Source of the DNA: Bacillus sp. J37
Lineage (GTDB): Bacteria > Bacillota > Bacilli > Bacillales > Bacillaceae
Assembly: GCF_000518865.1 (NCBI RefSeq)
Contig: NZ_JAEK01000020.1
Span: 19,743-83,742 of the forward strand
Reading direction: 5' to 3'
DNA: 64,000 bases
Made by a program: the position numbers and the translations under genes. Shown here one piece after another: positions 55,101-63,722 of this stretch (position 1 is the stretch's first letter; each line of letters opens with the position of its first letter). The notes under the pieces were generated by a model. The model did not search any database. It had not been told where the DNA came from and was given only the letters and a program-made list of their open reading frames with translations.

Positions 55101-56623
55101 GAATTCATCCATATGGAACATACTCATTTAAAAATGAAATCGATTGGGTTAAAAATCCTACAAATACTCGGTCATATTATCGTTCACTTCATTCTCTTAA
55201 TTTCTTGTCTGACTATGTAGAAGCTTATAAGCTTTCAGGGAACATGGAATATATAAATAAAAGTTATTCGATCATTAATCAGTGGTATAAAAAGAACCCA
55301 TTGGACAAGCCTTCCCATATAATGGCTTGGCATGATGAAACGACAGGATTGAGATTAGAGCTATTAATTTATTATTTTCATGAAACTAGACATGTATTAA
55401 CAGATGAACAATTGAGCTTTTTATATAATCTAATAGTAGAGCACGCAGCGTTGCTCGCTAACGATGATTTTCATACTGAAAAAACAAACCATGGTATGTT
55501 CCAGGATGAAGCATTACTTATATTCAGTGATTACTTCAATGAATATAAGCTAAGTACTTTTTATAGTAGTACCGCCAAGGATAGATTAAAAGAGTATTTT
55601 GATTATATTATTTCAAAAGATGGTGTTCATAAAGAGCATTCTCCTAGTTATAATCAACTAATTGCGTCTTCAATCAATGCTTACGCAAACTATTTCGAAA
55701 AAAGAGGGGACATTAGCTTCGAAAATTATTTAAGAGGCTTGTATGTACTTATGAGTGACTACGCTACTTACGTTATTAAGCCAGATGGAACACTGCCAAT
55801 GATAGGTGACACCTTTGGAAAGGACCGTCCTAACACATCCTTATGGACAGATAATGAGCAATATCAATATGCTGCATCAGGTGGAGCAAATGGAACAGCC
55901 CCTTTTAAGAACGATGTTGTTTATCCAGATGGTGGATATGCTATATTTAGAGACGGGTGGTCATCAAAAGCCAACACATATGTTCATTTTACTGCGGCTT
56001 ATCATACTGATTATCATAAACATAGTGATGATCTAAGTGTGTATATTTACCATGATGGAGATGTTATAACTGAAGCTGGGCCAAATGGGTATGACTATAA
56101 TTCACCATATACAGAATATGCTTATTCATCATTTGCTCATAATACCCTTATTGTAGATGATAATGGATTACCAAGAGTTGATGGTAAATATAATAAAACG
56201 AGTATTATTGATTATAAATTATCGGATAATTCCCCAAGTGTTACTGGGAAAAATGACAGATATGATGGAGTATCCCATACAAGAAATCTCACATATAAAA
56301 AAGAATTAAATGAGATCATTGTTTCAGATACAATTTCTTCAAATCAAAGTCACAATTATAAGCTTTTATGGCATTTTGCTAAAGATATTAAACCTATTAT
56401 TCAAGATAATATAGTGAAATTATATAGAGGTGATGAGCTGATTATGGAAATTGAACTGTCTTCGAATCAACCTCTCACAATTTCATCAGTATACGGACAA
56501 GAGAATCCTGTTTTAGGCTGGCACTTCAAAGATGTTAATAATTATGATCCGACATATGTAATTACTGTTGATACAAATTCTGAAGATGCAAAAATTACGA
56601 CAAAGTTTACAGTAGTGAAATAA
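52145..56623 (+). CDS. Secreted SH3-repeat heparinase II/III-type polysaccharide lyase
   Basis: 1492 residues. A signal peptide ends at VVSAQE (about residue 29). An acidic linker (EEQEEQEEQEP) lies near 205. About ten SH3-like repeats follow (about 235-950), alternating a YGNWHKI type and a YGKWYRI type. The C-terminal about 540 residues are a heparinase II/III-like fold: an alpha-barrel part with WHDETTGLRLE and the NHGMFQDEA region, then a beta part with YHTDYHKHSDDLSVYIYHDGD (H1293). These lyases cleave uronic-acid glycans by beta-elimination, which fits the uronic-acid genes upstream. The ATG has GGGGGAG six bases away. It has its own promoter and terminator. Confidence 0.88.
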   Translation: MNKYISKVSLLMIILTLLISPLSSVVSAQEPIDNVGKEIYIGQFNDDTELYYLEGYEPIIANKDSRAFFEKVNEEIFIQINNESIPIEESRVTLEPEAIVKGKDKGYLEYGEDLSKVLTMQEINLTNIDLEIENAERGFSYTIPENSLLTVMGERENFYEVVIGNMKAEVKKDLLIIPREEETEKNETIKVEDSKDITEEVSEEQEEQEEQEPDESEDSSTEVKSNQENEKKAVITSSANGKYFISTIENQSIYIKENGHLKEVGKLVQNQVYTKKADYGNWIIIQFGKKEAFIYKSTLKFVSSDKKASLESINAQNLKKTIDISSNTTVYDNKTGELVPFLIFTGKQTFPLVSDYGKWNKINVLGRTGYVKKTSSPPSNQGNYFTVNNNGIPVYVNNKGSLEKVGELTKGQVYENAGNYGNWIKVNFSNGLGFVYKEHINEAFFDNNASFEKTNSTTKRFTTLNNVPVYDNKTGKLVPFFTFGKNVSYPITSDYGNWYKVSILGRTGYVHKGNVTLGTGNTQNYFQVTEDNLAIFLKKNGKLVKAGSLKKGETFKRVKDYGNWHQINFSEQDAFVYKKGTVASNGNLVNIPASSSDKSAKMKIETAVYKQGKDGLIQVGTIEKGVSYKINRPYGNWLEINYLGVKGYIYKSNTEIEFDSKDKYYKVLEEGLPVYENKNGNLLRIGSLQKGQVYKREQDYGNWHKINIGKTVAFVYKASTEPASVNEFKNSVGEQISYTKQVTTNKSLGVREKETNSSSLIGEIASNQTIHVIKETKSWYQVNISGKIGYVSKTSVEKFMYIRITKDNAYVYQPYGDVNVAKGVLVKGQVFPLIEELENSYLIQFGDGQANVKKTIAYPYTDTISLPLYDVREKPTLEFISSKDITVYDNSGKELKPFAVIKGKVNYPILSDYGNWYRLSIGGRIGFIRKNNDLNVSQRTSQDSDLSFYRNVDKNSNMQRVNSFINTNPQIAENELMKLVDNNQYRIHPYGTYSFKNEIDWVKNPTNTRSYYRSLHSLNFLSDYVEAYKLSGNMEYINKSYSIINQWYKKNPLDKPSHIMAWHDETTGLRLELLIYYFHETRHVLTDEQLSFLYNLIVEHAALLANDDFHTEKTNHGMFQDEALLIFSDYFNEYKLSTFYSSTAKDRLKEYFDYIISKDGVHKEHSPSYNQLIASSINAYANYFEKRGDISFENYLRGLYVLMSDYATYVIKPDGTLPMIGDTFGKDRPNTSLWTDNEQYQYAASGGANGTAPFKNDVVYPDGGYAIFRDGWSSKANTYVHFTAAYHTDYHKHSDDLSVYIYHDGDVITEAGPNGYDYNSPYTEYAYSSFAHNTLIVDDNGLPRVDGKYNKTSIIDYKLSDNSPSVTGKNDRYDGVSHTRNLTYKKELNEIIVSDTISSNQSHNYKLLWHFAKDIKPIIQDNIVKLYRGDELIMEIELSSNQPLTISSVYGQENPVLGWHFKDVNNYDPTYVITVDTNSEDAKITTKFTVVK

Positions 56624-56629
56624 TAGCGG

Positions 56630-56664
56630 AAAAACCTGAGTTTATGAAAAGCTCAGGTTTTTAT
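56630..56664 (+). terminator. Terminator of the lyase gene
   Basis: AAAAACCTGAG pairs with CTCAGGTTTTT around eleven bases. Confidence 0.9.
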
Positions 56665-56689
56665 ATTACTTTTTTACTAAAATAATATA

Positions 56690-56717
56690 TTTACATTAAT
56701 GGATAAAATAGTATAAT
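56690..56717 (+). promoter_or_regulatory. Promoter of the SH3-repeat M14 gene
   Basis: TTTACA (56690-56695), 16-bp spacer, TATAAT (56712-56717). The -10 region TAGTATAATAGTT recurs almost exactly before the next gene at 59946. Confidence 0.6.
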
Positions 56718-56823
56718 AGTTCCGGAAGAATAAATTATGTAGTCCCTATAAAACTAGTAATTTTAATTAATTTATTTTTAAATGGGTTATATAATGTGAA
56801 AGAATAATTGGGGGGCGAAGAAA

Positions 56824-59760
56824 ATTAAGGTGTTACGAAACAAAATCTTTCATAGCTTTTTAGCTGTTATCTTGTTACTAAGTTGTTTTCCCTTTTCAGT
56901 ATTTGCTGAAACGAATGATGAAAAACAACAATCAGAATGGATAACGTTAATCGCCTTGAAAGACACAGCAATAGTAGATGACAGCGAAAAACCATTATTT
57001 ACGATAAAAGAGGATGCTATCTTTTATGGTTTTATAAAAGAAGAAACAACATTTATCAATTGGAACGATACTTTTTTTGAGGTAGCTAATGAGGCTGTTA
57101 AAGAAGTAGATAATGGAGAAGTTTCTGATGAGAACTTCCCTACACTCTCAATGGATGAGCAAGCGGGAGAAAATGTACGAACACTGGAGAACACAGTTTT
57201 AGTTTACTCGGAAAGTAACCGGGACTCAGAGGTAGTTGCTGAAATAAATAAAGGTACTGCTGTAGATGTAGTAGCGGTAAATGATGAATATGTTTCAGTC
57301 TTAATCGGTAACAGAACAGGATACATATTTGTATCCGATCTTGAAGTATTACCTGAAGAAAATAACAGTACTAGCCAACTGGAACATGACGAAACGAAGA
57401 AAACAGAAGAGTCTGTAGTGGAGGAAGACCAAGCTACAGAAGAAGAAGCAGATGCTGAAGTAGAAGTAGAAGTACCTAAAGCCGAAGAGTCGTCTAAGGA
57501 AGCAGCTTCAACTACTTCTGACGATAAAATAGAGACGGTTAAGATTAGTAGTTTCACTTCAGAAACAAAATATTTTGAGATAACTTCTGATACTACCATT
57601 TATGTAAAATCAGGAAAAGATTTAGTTAAAGCAGGAGAGATGCTAAAAGGTCAGGCTTTCCAGAGAATTAGAGATTATGGAAATTGGCATGAGATTAAAT
57701 ATGGAGACCAATTAGCGTATGTGTGGAAAGAGACAACAGTGCCATCAAAAAAAGGAAAGCTAATTTTCAACTCTTCTAATTTAAAAAAAGAGACATTTAA
57801 AGTGGTAAAAGCAGCAACAGTTTATGACAATCAATCAGGCAAATTGATACCCATTATAAATATGGAAAAAGGAATTGATTTTCCTATATTAAGTGATTAT
57901 GGTAACTGGTTTAAAATAGATGTTGCTGGAAGAATAGCCTATATTCATAAAGATAATGTGGATATAAATATAACATCTTCTGATTATTTTCAAGTAATTG
58001 AAGATGATCTTACTTTGTATCGTAAAACAGGTAGTAAATTAGTAAGAGTAGCTACACTTGAAGAAGGTACAATCTTTACAAGAAAGCGTGACTATGGAAA
58101 CTGGCATGAAGTGCAAATTGGGAATCAAGTAGGGTATATATGGAAGAAGTCAACGAAATACGTCCTGAAAAAGCCAAAAAATATCAACACTTCCTACAAA
58201 TCCAGTGGAGAACAAATTAAGGTGATTCAAGGCTCAACTGTATATGATAATAGTGGGGGTACATTAAAAGAAATTGGTCAGCTTGATAAAGGTGTAACAT
58301 ATGATATTCTATCAAGATATGGAAAATGGTATCGCATTGAACTTTCAGGTGTAGTAGGTTATGTGTATCATAGTACGGTTGAAGAAGTGTTTACTTCAAA
58401 AACTCAATATTTTGAAGCTACAGAAGATGTAGCAGTTTATGATAACCTTAATGGGAAATTAGTCCAAGTAGGTAATTTAATTCAAGGACAACACTATAAG
58501 CGAGTATCTGATTATGGAAACTGGCATAAAATCCAATTTTCTGATCATTTTGGATATGTTTATAAAAGCTCAACAAAACCATCATCAGGATCAGGAATAA
58601 AAAATAAAGCAACATCTAATGGTGTTTATGGATTTGCAACTCCAAGAAATGATGTTATTGTATATGATAACACCTCAAAGAACCTTGTTCCTTTTGGGGA
58701 ACTGAAAAAAGGAGTTAAATATACAGTAGAAAGTCCATATGGGAAATGGTTAAAAGTAAATTATGCCGGACGCTATGGATATATTCAAAAAGATCAAGTA
58801 GATTTAAAGGTGCAAAATGTCTTAAAACCAAAAAATATTGTTGATCCGATGCAGACATATACGTATGAAACAATGGTTAAGGACTTAAAAGAAATTGAGA
58901 AATCTTACCCAGGACTAGCAAAATTAACGAGTATCGGAAAATCAGTTGATGGTAGAGAATTATATGCTTTAAAGCTTGGAAAAGGAAAAACTGAGATTCT
59001 TATTCATGGCTCACACCATGCAAGAGAATGGATTACAACAAACCTTGTCATGGAAAAAATAGATCAATATGCCTATTTGTATGCTACGAACGGTAAGATG
59101 GATGTGTATAATGTGAAAGAGGTTTTAAATAACACAACTATTTGGTTTGTGCCAATGGTAAATCCAGACGGTGTTACACTTGTTCAAAAGGGGCATACCT
59201 CAGCTAAAAACCCAAATAATGTCTTAAAAATTAATGGTGGTAGTAAGGATTTTTCTGCATGGAAAGCAAATATTCGTGGAGTCGACCTTAATAGGCAATA
59301 TCCAGCAAACTGGAATAATATTGTTGGAAATACTGGAAAGCCATCACCAGATAATTATAAGGGTCCAAAGCCTTTAAGTGAACCTGAATCAAGTGCAATG
59401 GTTGATTTCGCAAATCAGCATGATTTTAAGACGGCTGTTTCATATCATTCATCAGGTCAAATCATATACTGGCAATTTAATCAAACAGGAGAACGCTTAA
59501 AGAGGGACCAGAAAATTGCTAACACGGTAAGCAAAAAGACAGGCTATTCTTTAGTGCCAATAAAGAAAAATCCAAGTGGTGGAGGTTTCAATGACTGGTT
59601 TTTAACATATAAGAAGAATCCTGGTTTTACTCCAGAGCTTTCACCGTATGTTGGACCAAGACCAGTACCTTTAAGAAACTTTAATAAAATATGGAAAGAA
59701 AATAATTCTTTAGGCTTAATTCTTGCAAAAGAAGCGTTTGAAAATCGAAATAATAGATAA
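56824..59760 (+). CDS. Secreted SH3-repeat M14-type peptidase, probable AUU start
   Basis: About 978 residues: signal peptide to VFAETN, a SH3-like domain near 125-180, an acidic linker, six alternating SH3-like repeats (about 245-675) and a C-terminal zinc carboxypeptidase of family M14. The metal site shows H732-A-R-E735 (HxxE), the second His in SYHSSG, RGVDLNRQYP and the catalytic Glu in FTPELSPY. M14 enzymes of this kind in bacilli include gamma-D-glutamyl-diamino acid peptidases acting on peptidoglycan stems. The ATT at 56824 is eight bases after GGGGGG, giving an MKVLRNK start; the alternative GTG at 56830 is 14 bases away. It shares repeats with both neighbours. Confidence 0.87.
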   Translation: MKVLRNKIFHSFLAVILLLSCFPFSVFAETNDEKQQSEWITLIALKDTAIVDDSEKPLFTIKEDAIFYGFIKEETTFINWNDTFFEVANEAVKEVDNGEVSDENFPTLSMDEQAGENVRTLENTVLVYSESNRDSEVVAEINKGTAVDVVAVNDEYVSVLIGNRTGYIFVSDLEVLPEENNSTSQLEHDETKKTEESVVEEDQATEEEADAEVEVEVPKAEESSKEAASTTSDDKIETVKISSFTSETKYFEITSDTTIYVKSGKDLVKAGEMLKGQAFQRIRDYGNWHEIKYGDQLAYVWKETTVPSKKGKLIFNSSNLKKETFKVVKAATVYDNQSGKLIPIINMEKGIDFPILSDYGNWFKIDVAGRIAYIHKDNVDINITSSDYFQVIEDDLTLYRKTGSKLVRVATLEEGTIFTRKRDYGNWHEVQIGNQVGYIWKKSTKYVLKKPKNINTSYKSSGEQIKVIQGSTVYDNSGGTLKEIGQLDKGVTYDILSRYGKWYRIELSGVVGYVYHSTVEEVFTSKTQYFEATEDVAVYDNLNGKLVQVGNLIQGQHYKRVSDYGNWHKIQFSDHFGYVYKSSTKPSSGSGIKNKATSNGVYGFATPRNDVIVYDNTSKNLVPFGELKKGVKYTVESPYGKWLKVNYAGRYGYIQKDQVDLKVQNVLKPKNIVDPMQTYTYETMVKDLKEIEKSYPGLAKLTSIGKSVDGRELYALKLGKGKTEILIHGSHHAREWITTNLVMEKIDQYAYLYATNGKMDVYNVKEVLNNTTIWFVPMVNPDGVTLVQKGHTSAKNPNNVLKINGGSKDFSAWKANIRGVDLNRQYPANWNNIVGNTGKPSPDNYKGPKPLSEPESSAMVDFANQHDFKTAVSYHSSGQIIYWQFNQTGERLKRDQKIANTVSKKTGYSLVPIKKNPSGGGFNDWFLTYKKNPGFTPELSPYVGPRPVPLRNFNKIWKENNSLGLILAKEAFENRNNR

Positions 59761-59774
59761 ATAGACAAGACTTT

Positions 59775-59837
59775 TAGGATGCTTCCTTAGAACCAATACA
59801 TGATTAAGATCATGTTGGTTTGGAAGGTCCTTTTTTA
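59775..59837 (+). terminator. Terminator of the M14 gene
   Basis: A long interrupted hairpin (AGGA-CTTCC-AACCAA-CATGAT with ATCATG-GGTTT-GGAAG-TCCT) followed by TTTTTT. Confidence 0.8.
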
Positions 59838-59861
59838 TGTAATTATGTCGTTATAACATGA

Positions 59862-59898
59862 AATTTATTACGAAACTCTGAAATTTTTGTAATAAATT
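59862..59898. promoter_or_regulatory. 10-bp inverted repeat upstream of the glucosaminidase gene
   Basis: AATTTATTAC and GTAATAAATT are perfect inverted copies separated by 17 bp, about 90 bp upstream of the start. The TGTAAT within it resembles half of a WalR box, but a proper direct repeat is missing. It may be an operator. Confidence 0.35.
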
Positions 59899-59947
59899 AG
59901 TAGTAATTAGGTAAAAATGTAGTCTTTTGTAAAAAAAGAAATCATAG

Positions 59948-59953
59948 TATAAT
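59948..59953 (+). promoter_or_regulatory. -10 box of the glucosaminidase gene
   Basis: TATAAT in the context TAGTATAATAGTTAAGG, nearly the same as before the M14 gene. The -35 region is poor (TTTTGT at about the right place). Confidence 0.45.
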
Positions 59954-59988
59954 AGTTAAGGCGTTTAATAGAAAAGGAGGAGGTACAA

Positions 59989-62900
59989 ATTAGTATTAGA
60001 TCGATAAAAAGATTATTTGTTACTTTAGTCGCAGTATTTTTACTAGTCCCGATCTTACCATCGAAAACTAGTTTTGCAGAGTCGTCTGATTTACCTAGTA
60101 TCTATGAAACAAATAAAGATGTTGAGGTAATGAATAAATCAGGGGAAAAAATAGCGATACTTGAAAAAGGTTTTCTATTCTATTCAAGTCTTGAGGGTGA
60201 GGTAGAAGCTCAGATTTCGTTATCTTTTCAAGATGAACTCTTTCATTTGAATTCAGAAGATGCGGATCTCTATCAAGGAAATAAAGCACCTGACTTTGTA
60301 GAGTTTGAACCAACATCAGTATCTAAAAGTGTAACATTAGAAAATGACATTTCAGCTTTTGACACGGAAGAACTTCAAACAGTTATCGCAACAATTTCTA
60401 AGGGAACAGTTATTGATATTATTCATGAGGAAGAAGATTTTTATTCCATTCATTTAGGGAGTCGTTTCGCATTTGTTTCAAAAGAAAGTATTGAAAAGGC
60501 AAGTGTGAAGGAAAGTGATATCTTAGAACAAGACTCTAAGAATCCTGAAGACACAGAAAATGCTTCTATTGAAGAACAGACTACTTCTGAGGAAGGAACA
60601 GGGGCAGTTCAAGAAGAGGTAACTGTCACAGAAGAAACAACTGAAGAAGAAACTACGACTGAGGTAATAAAAGACGAAGTAGGAACTATTGAGGCAGAGG
60701 AATCGAAAGTAGAAGAAACTGCAAAAGAAGAAGTTATTGAGGAAAAAGAAGAGACTATCTCAGTATCTAAAGCTACTGTCTCTAGTAAAAGCTTTACAAT
60801 AAAAGATAAATATTTTAAAGTTTTAAAAAGTGATGTAGCGATTTATGATAACCGTTCTGGTGATCTTGAACTAGTTGGTTATTTAGAAGCGGGTCAAGTT
60901 AATCCAAGAGTAAGCGATTATGGTAACTGGCACCGTATTAAGTTTGGGAATCACTATGGTTATGTAAGTAAAACAGGTACAGAACCTTCTGATAATAACT
61001 TAAAGAATGTAAACACTGCTTATAAAAATTCTAATAAATTTGTCACCGCAGGAACAGATTTGCCTGTATATGATAATAGCTCGGGTGAACTTGTACAGTT
61101 TGCCACAATTAAAAAGGGACAAAGATATCCAATCATAAGTGATTATGGAAAGTGGTATCGCATTGATGTCTCTGGTCGAGTAGGTTATATTCATAAAGAC
61201 AACCTGTCAAATGATGCTGCAACGAAAAATAAATATTATGAGGTGCTTGAGAATAACTTAACTATTTATGATAATCGGAGCGGTAGTTTAAAGGCTGTTG
61301 GGTCACTAAAAAAAGGGCAAGTGATTAGAATAAAAGGTGATTATGGAAATTGGCATAAAGTCCAGTTTAATGACTTTGAAGGTTTTGTTTGGAAAGGCTC
61401 GACACGTGCTGTTGCCAAAGTGGGCTTTGGCATCTTAAATAATGGTGCAGAACCAAACGGTCTTCAGGTCAAAACTTTCCAGGATGTCCCTGTTTATGAC
61501 AACTCATCTAGTAAATTAGTTCAATTTGCCACTATTGAAAGTGGTCAAACCTTCCGTATTTTATATGATTATGGATATTGGTGGAGAGTAGAAGTTGCCG
61601 GACGAGTAGGTTATGTTCATAAAACAAGAGTTGATGCAGTTTTCAGTAAGAATACGAACCTATTTAAAGTGGATCAACCAACAACAGATGTTTATGATAA
61701 TAGCTCAGGTAAATTGGTGAAGGTTGGAGAACTAAAGAAAGGTCAAGTCTATCAAAGAGCTCGAAGCTATGGTAGATGGCATGAAATAAACTTTGGTGAT
61801 GGTGTGGCATATGTGAAGGTAAACACCACTCAGCCTGCTAGCAAGGCTACTGGTGGAGTCTTTAATAACGGCAGCTATAAAAATTCAACGAAGAGCTTTG
61901 TCACTGAACAAACTGTAAAGATATATGACAACTCAGGAAAAGAACTTAAACAATTTGCTCAGCTTGATAAAGGAATTAGATATCCAATCATAAGTGATTA
62001 TGGTAAATGGTGGCGTATCGATGTATCAGGAAGAATTGGTTATGTAAGCAAAAATGATGTATTATCTGGAAAAGTATCCTATGAATCATCAACGATTTAT
62101 GATTATTCTTTACAAGAAATCGTAGATATTCAAATGAAGGCTAGTCCACAGACTGATACGTATACCGGGAAAAAAGCTTATATTTCAGCAGCTTATGTTT
62201 CGGCCAATTCAAAAGGAACCTTCCCACAAAGTGGAATAATTACAGCATCTTCCTTAAATATTAGGGAATCTGCAAATGTAGGTGCTCATGTATATGGTCA
62301 GCTTAAAGAGGGTGAGAAAGTTAACTTACTTGGATATAACGATGGCTGGTACGAAATTGAGCTGAAGTATGGTTGGTACAATGCTAAAAGTGATGACGTT
62401 AAAAAGTACGTTGATCCAACAAACTTTAACTTAAACACTTCTGCAGCATATCAATTTTTACTTCTTTCTAAAAGTACAGGTATCCATGAAAGTGAGTTAA
62501 ACATCATCCTTAAAGGAAAAGGGATTCTTGAAGGTAAGGGTGAAGCTTTCTCAGAGGCTAGTGCAAAGTATCAAGTTAATGAAATTTATTTAATTTCACA
62601 CGCTTTGTTGGAAACTGGAAATGGTGGTGCTAATAATCTTGGAAGAGAAAGTTTAGCAACTGGTATTACAGTTTCTGAAGTTGATGGAAAAGCTGTTACA
62701 CCTAAGAAGGTTTACAATATGTACGGTATTGGTGCTTATGATAATTGTGCTCAAAAGTGTGGTTCTGAATTTGCGTATAAGCAAGGATGGACAACACCTG
62801 AAAAGGCAATAATTGGTGGCGCATCATTTGTTGCTAGTAGATATGTCCACAACGCAACATATCAACAAGATACTTTATATAAGATGAGATGGAACCCTGG

Positions 62901-63027
62901 AACACCTGGTACTCATCAATATGCTACTGATATTGGCTGGGCATCTAAGCAAGTAAGTAATATGGATAAGCTATATGGAATGCTTCAAAATTATACAATG
63001 TATTTTGATATTCCAGTCTATAAATAA
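59989..63027 (+). CDS. Secreted SH3-repeat GH73-type glucosaminidase, AUU start
   Basis: About 1012 residues. No ATG, GTG or TTG lies between the perfect GGAGGAGG (59976-59983) and the signal peptide; only ATT at 59989 is in frame, five bases away. Reading from it gives a normal signal peptide ending SFAESS. The first ATG, at 60130, would lose the signal. After two N-terminal SH3-like parts and an acidic linker come six alternating SH3-like repeats (about 275-690), an SH3_3 domain (about 745-800) and a LytD/GH73-like glucosaminidase with the catalytic Glu875 in LLETGNG and the YGIGAYD block. It is a peptidoglycan hydrolase, probably exported by Sec. Terminates at 63033. Confidence 0.88.
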   Translation: MSIRSIKRLFVTLVAVFLLVPILPSKTSFAESSDLPSIYETNKDVEVMNKSGEKIAILEKGFLFYSSLEGEVEAQISLSFQDELFHLNSEDADLYQGNKAPDFVEFEPTSVSKSVTLENDISAFDTEELQTVIATISKGTVIDIIHEEEDFYSIHLGSRFAFVSKESIEKASVKESDILEQDSKNPEDTENASIEEQTTSEEGTGAVQEEVTVTEETTEEETTTEVIKDEVGTIEAEESKVEETAKEEVIEEKEETISVSKATVSSKSFTIKDKYFKVLKSDVAIYDNRSGDLELVGYLEAGQVNPRVSDYGNWHRIKFGNHYGYVSKTGTEPSDNNLKNVNTAYKNSNKFVTAGTDLPVYDNSSGELVQFATIKKGQRYPIISDYGKWYRIDVSGRVGYIHKDNLSNDAATKNKYYEVLENNLTIYDNRSGSLKAVGSLKKGQVIRIKGDYGNWHKVQFNDFEGFVWKGSTRAVAKVGFGILNNGAEPNGLQVKTFQDVPVYDNSSSKLVQFATIESGQTFRILYDYGYWWRVEVAGRVGYVHKTRVDAVFSKNTNLFKVDQPTTDVYDNSSGKLVKVGELKKGQVYQRARSYGRWHEINFGDGVAYVKVNTTQPASKATGGVFNNGSYKNSTKSFVTEQTVKIYDNSGKELKQFAQLDKGIRYPIISDYGKWWRIDVSGRIGYVSKNDVLSGKVSYESSTIYDYSLQEIVDIQMKASPQTDTYTGKKAYISAAYVSANSKGTFPQSGIITASSLNIRESANVGAHVYGQLKEGEKVNLLGYNDGWYEIELKYGWYNAKSDDVKKYVDPTNFNLNTSAAYQFLLLSKSTGIHESELNIILKGKGILEGKGEAFSEASAKYQVNEIYLISHALLETGNGGANNLGRESLATGITVSEVDGKAVTPKKVYNMYGIGAYDNCAQKCGSEFAYKQGWTTPEKAIIGGASFVASRYVHNATYQQDTLYKMRWNPGTPGTHQYATDIGWASKQVSNMDKLYGMLQNYTMYFDIPVYK

Positions 63028-63032
63028 ATAAT

Positions 63033-63064
63033 AAAAAATGTTAGCATAATGCTAACATTTTTTT
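63033..63064. terminator. Bidirectional terminator
   Basis: TGTTAGCAT and ATGCTAACA with outer A and T runs; serves the glucosaminidase gene and the convergent gene at 63066. Confidence 0.85.
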
Positions 63065-63065
63065 A

Positions 63066-63722
63066 TTAAGATAAAAACTCTACATTTGATATATCAAACG
63101 TTTCTTTCCAATTTTCTATATTTGCAGGGAGTTTGTTATGATACTCTGGGTCATTAGAATGATAAAAAATAGATTTGCCTTTTTTATATGCTGCATATTG
63201 TAATCCTCTAATGTCATAGATAATAATGGATTCCCATTCATCAATTCCGGGATTACTCTTCCCTCTGATTGTGACGATTGCATCCCCTGCATCTTCATCA
63301 TTGTAGTGCTCCTTCTCAACTTTTTTCATCATAGATACATAGTTAGAATAATGATGAGAACCTACCATTTTTAAAAAGGTATCATTTAGTGACTTTTTAG
63401 GAAATACACCCATTTCATAAAGGGTAATCGAAGATTGATGATCTTTAAATTCTTTCTCTGAATCATCTGAACTTTCAACTACTTGTTTTTCAATTGGATT
63501 ATTTTGCCCTTGTTCTTTTATAGACTTGGGGGATTCTTTAACTCCTTTTTCAATATTTGTCTTCTTATTTGATTCGGTCTCTATTTCCTTTTGACTACTA
63601 TTTAAATCTACATCGACTTCAATTGATGTAGGCTGCTTATTAAAAGATGGTTCGACACTTTCTTTGTTAGCATTTCCATTATTATGAGTTATCATATTCG
63701 AATAAATTAAAAAGGTGTTTAT
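63066..63722 (-). pseudogene. Exported acidic protein, 5' end lost to an IS21-type insertion
   Basis: The readable frame gives a Ser/Glu/Lys-rich linker and a C-terminal domain of about 110 residues (TLYEMGVFPKKSL, AIVTIRGKS, WESIIIYDIRGLQYAAY) that I cannot assign. The frame has INTFLIYSNM just inside the junction, which looks like the end of a membrane or signal segment. Upstream of about 63722 the frame continues into sequence that belongs to the mobile element, so the native start is missing. A truncated product from an internal ATG (63694 region) is possible but would lack export. Confidence 0.6.
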
